DNA from: an uncultured Stenotrophomonas sp.
GTDB lineage: Bacteria > Pseudomonadota > Gammaproteobacteria > Xanthomonadales > Xanthomonadaceae
Assembly (NCBI GenBank): GCA_913775725.1
Contig: CAJYNG010000017.1
Location: 62,001 to 126,000 of the forward strand
DNA length: 64,000 bases
Reading direction: 5' to 3'
Shown here: positions 62,769 to 64,000 of the stretch, in pieces
Numbering within the stretch: the stretch's first letter is position 1
How the letters are laid out: each line of letters opens with the position of its first letter
Notes under the pieces: model-generated
Told to the model about the DNA's origin: nothing
Database searches by the model: none
The model's input: the letters and a program-made list of their open reading frames with translations, nothing else
Program-made: the position numbers and the translations under genes

Positions 62769-64000
62769 TTGCAAAGACGTGACTTCCTGGCCCTGACCGG
62801 GCTTACCGCGGGCGGGCTGATCGTGCCCTCCTTCTTCGGCAAGGCGATTGCCGCCGAACAGCTGCAGAGCACGCTGGACCTGGGGCTGAAGAAGCGCCTG
62901 GCCGATGCGGCGCTGGCCGCCGCCCGCCAGGCCGGCGCCACCTACTGCGACGTGCGCATCGGCCGCTACCTGCGGCAGTTCGTGATCACCCGCGAGGACA
63001 AGGTGCAGAACGTCGTGAACACCGAGTCCACCGGTGTTGGCATCCGCGTGATCGTCAACGGTGCCTGGGGCTTTGCCGCCACCAATGCGCTGGGTACGGC
63101 CGATGTGGCCCGGGCCGCGCAGCAGGCCGCGGCGATCGCCAAGGCCAATGCCGGCGTGCAGACCGCACCGGTGCAGCTGGCCAAGGCGCCGGGCGTGGGT
63201 GAGGTGAGCTGGCGCACGCCGATCCGCAAGAATGCGATGGAAGTGCCGATCAAGGACAAGGTCGGCCTGCTGCTGGACGTCAACGCCGCGGCGATGGGCG
63301 CCGGCGCCAGCTTCGTCAATTCGATGCTGTTCCTGGTCAACGAACAGAAGTACTTCGCTTCCACCGATGGCTCCTATATCGACCAGGACGTGCACCGCAT
63401 CTGGGCACCGATGACGATTACCGCCATCGACAAGTCCAGCGGCAAGTTCCGTACCCGCGAAGGCCTGTCCTCGCCGATGGGCCTGGGCTACGAGTACCTG
63501 GACGGTGCGGCTGCCGGCAAGGTGGTCAGCCCGAATGGTGTGGTCAACTACAGCTCTTCCTACAACATGAAGGAAGACGCCATCGCCGCCGCCAGGCAGG
63601 CGCAGGAAAAGCTGAAGGCACCGTCGGTGAAGCCGGGCAAGTACGATCTGGTGCTCGACCCGTCGCACACCTGGCTGACCATCCATGAGTCGATCGGCCA
63701 CCCGTTGGAGCTGGACCGCGTGCTCGGCTATGAAGCCAACTACGCCGGCACCAGCTTCGCCACCCTGGACAAGCGCGAACAGCATTTCCAGTACGGCAGC
63801 GAGCTGGTCAACATCTTCGCCGACAAGACCCAGCCGGGCAGCCTCGGCGCGGTGGCGTACGACGATGAAGGCGTGAAGTGCAAGCGCTGGGACCTGATCA
63901 GCAGCGGCAAGCTGGTGGATTACCAGACCATCCGCGACCAGGCCCACATCCTCGGCAAGACCGAGTCCGACGGTTGCTGCTACGCCGACTCGTGGTCCAG
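62769..64000 (+). CDS. Exported TldD-like metalloprotease, second of tandem pair (runs off the window)
   Basis: At least 410 aa; the 3' end lies beyond base 64000. TTG at 62769 (QRRDFLALTGLTAGGLIVPS), preceded by GGAGAG, is the best start: the nearby ATG 62756 is out of frame. The twin-arginine motif RRDFL and hydrophobic stretch predict Tat export. HESIGH is in LTIHESIGHPLELDRVLGYEANYAGTSFATLDKRE, the zinc motif. Clearly a paralogue of the upstream gene, with shared blocks such as TYCDVRIGRYL, LFLVNEQKYFAS and KPGKYDLVLDPS; 30 bases separate the two. A TldE-like partner may follow outside the window. Confidence 0.9.
   Translation, partial: MQRRDFLALTGLTAGGLIVPSFFGKAIAAEQLQSTLDLGLKKRLADAALAAARQAGATYCDVRIGRYLRQFVITREDKVQNVVNTESTGVGIRVIVNGAWGFAATNALGTADVARAAQQAAAIAKANAGVQTAPVQLAKAPGVGEVSWRTPIRKNAMEVPIKDKVGLLLDVNAAAMGAGASFVNSMLFLVNEQKYFASTDGSYIDQDVHRIWAPMTITAIDKSSGKFRTREGLSSPMGLGYEYLDGAAAGKVVSPNGVVNYSSSYNMKEDAIAAARQAQEKLKAPSVKPGKYDLVLDPSHTWLTIHESIGHPLELDRVLGYEANYAGTSFATLDKREQHFQYGSELVNIFADKTQPGSLGAVAYDDEGVKCKRWDLISSGKLVDYQTIRDQAHILGKTESDGCCYADSWS

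Noticed and set aside
62739-62771. Second exported TldD-like gene as a pseudogene lacking a start codon
   Set aside because: A TTG start with a good RBS and an intact twin-arginine signal, plus an uninterrupted frame to the window end, make an active gene more likely.
62756-62782. ATG at 62756 as start of the second exported TldD-like gene
   Set aside because: This frame meets a stop after eight codons; the family frame begins with TTG at 62769 behind GGAGAG.

Overview
The window is GC-rich (about two thirds G+C by eye), densely packed bacterial chromosome. Gene content, gene order and the GTAG-bounded intergenic hairpins (SMAG/REP type) point to a gamma-proteobacterium of the Lysobacteraceae (Xanthomonadaceae), most likely the Stenotrophomonas maltophilia complex. 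I see no rRNA, IS transposase, prophage, integrase or CRISPR array. The annotation below holds 58 protein genes (the first and last cut by the window edges), one tRNA, several intrinsic terminators and a large set of palindromic repeats.

Layout. 1-9.9 kb: end of an M13-type peptidase that has lost catalytic histidines, a PhnB/VOC protein, an FAD oxidoreductase, a rhomboid protease, an ATL/EamA pair, the overlapping set DUF418 - DadA-like oxidase - glutathione reductase, and slyD. 10-15.4 kb: two NlpC/P60 cell-wall hydrolases, a dicarboxylate symporter, alkaline phosphatase and a WG-repeat protein. 15.4-18.5 kb: a large palindromic module, then tilS, xseB, ispA. 18.5-28.5 kb: DUF4870, pmbA, yjgA and the maf-rng-yhdP-tldD block (same order as in enterics). 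28.6-36 kb: SIMPL protein, TonB and a TonB-dependent receptor, an APC permease, a secreted esterase, tRNA-Asn. 36-42.8 kb: the conserved minus-strand block leuS-lptE-holA-nadD-rsfS-rlmH plus a DUF998 protein. 43-54.9 kb: thioredoxin-family ybbN, a LysM/FecR protein overlapping a CHASE2-GGDEF cyclase, DUF4442, two uncharacterised envelope proteins, DUF502, a queuosine-precursor transporter, DUF885, a serine hydrolase and a glyoxalase-like protein. 55-64 kb: a TPR-like secreted protein, the fused indolepyruvate oxidoreductase, a DUF938 methyltransferase, then two tandem exported TldD-like proteins running off the end.

How genes work together. TldD and PmbA (TldE) should form the cytoplasmic TldD/E protease; the two Tat-signal TldD paralogues at the right end look like an exported version of the same chemistry. 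TonB with the adjacent receptor forms an outer-membrane uptake pair. The LysM/FecR protein and the CHASE2 diguanylate cyclase are translationally coupled and probably one envelope-sensing unit. leuS to rlmH is a housekeeping block for translation, replication, NAD and LPS assembly.

The most unusual feature is a family of composite palindromic modules at about 15.40-15.94, 54.97-55.28 and 60.49-60.98 kb. Each contains one or two long stems (about 25 bp) capped by two short hairpins. The short stems change sequence between copies but stay complementary, around a constant CATCCATG/CATGGATG apex. Also notable are GTAG repeats that supply the stop codons of neighbouring genes, including both genes of a convergent pair at 34.8 kb.
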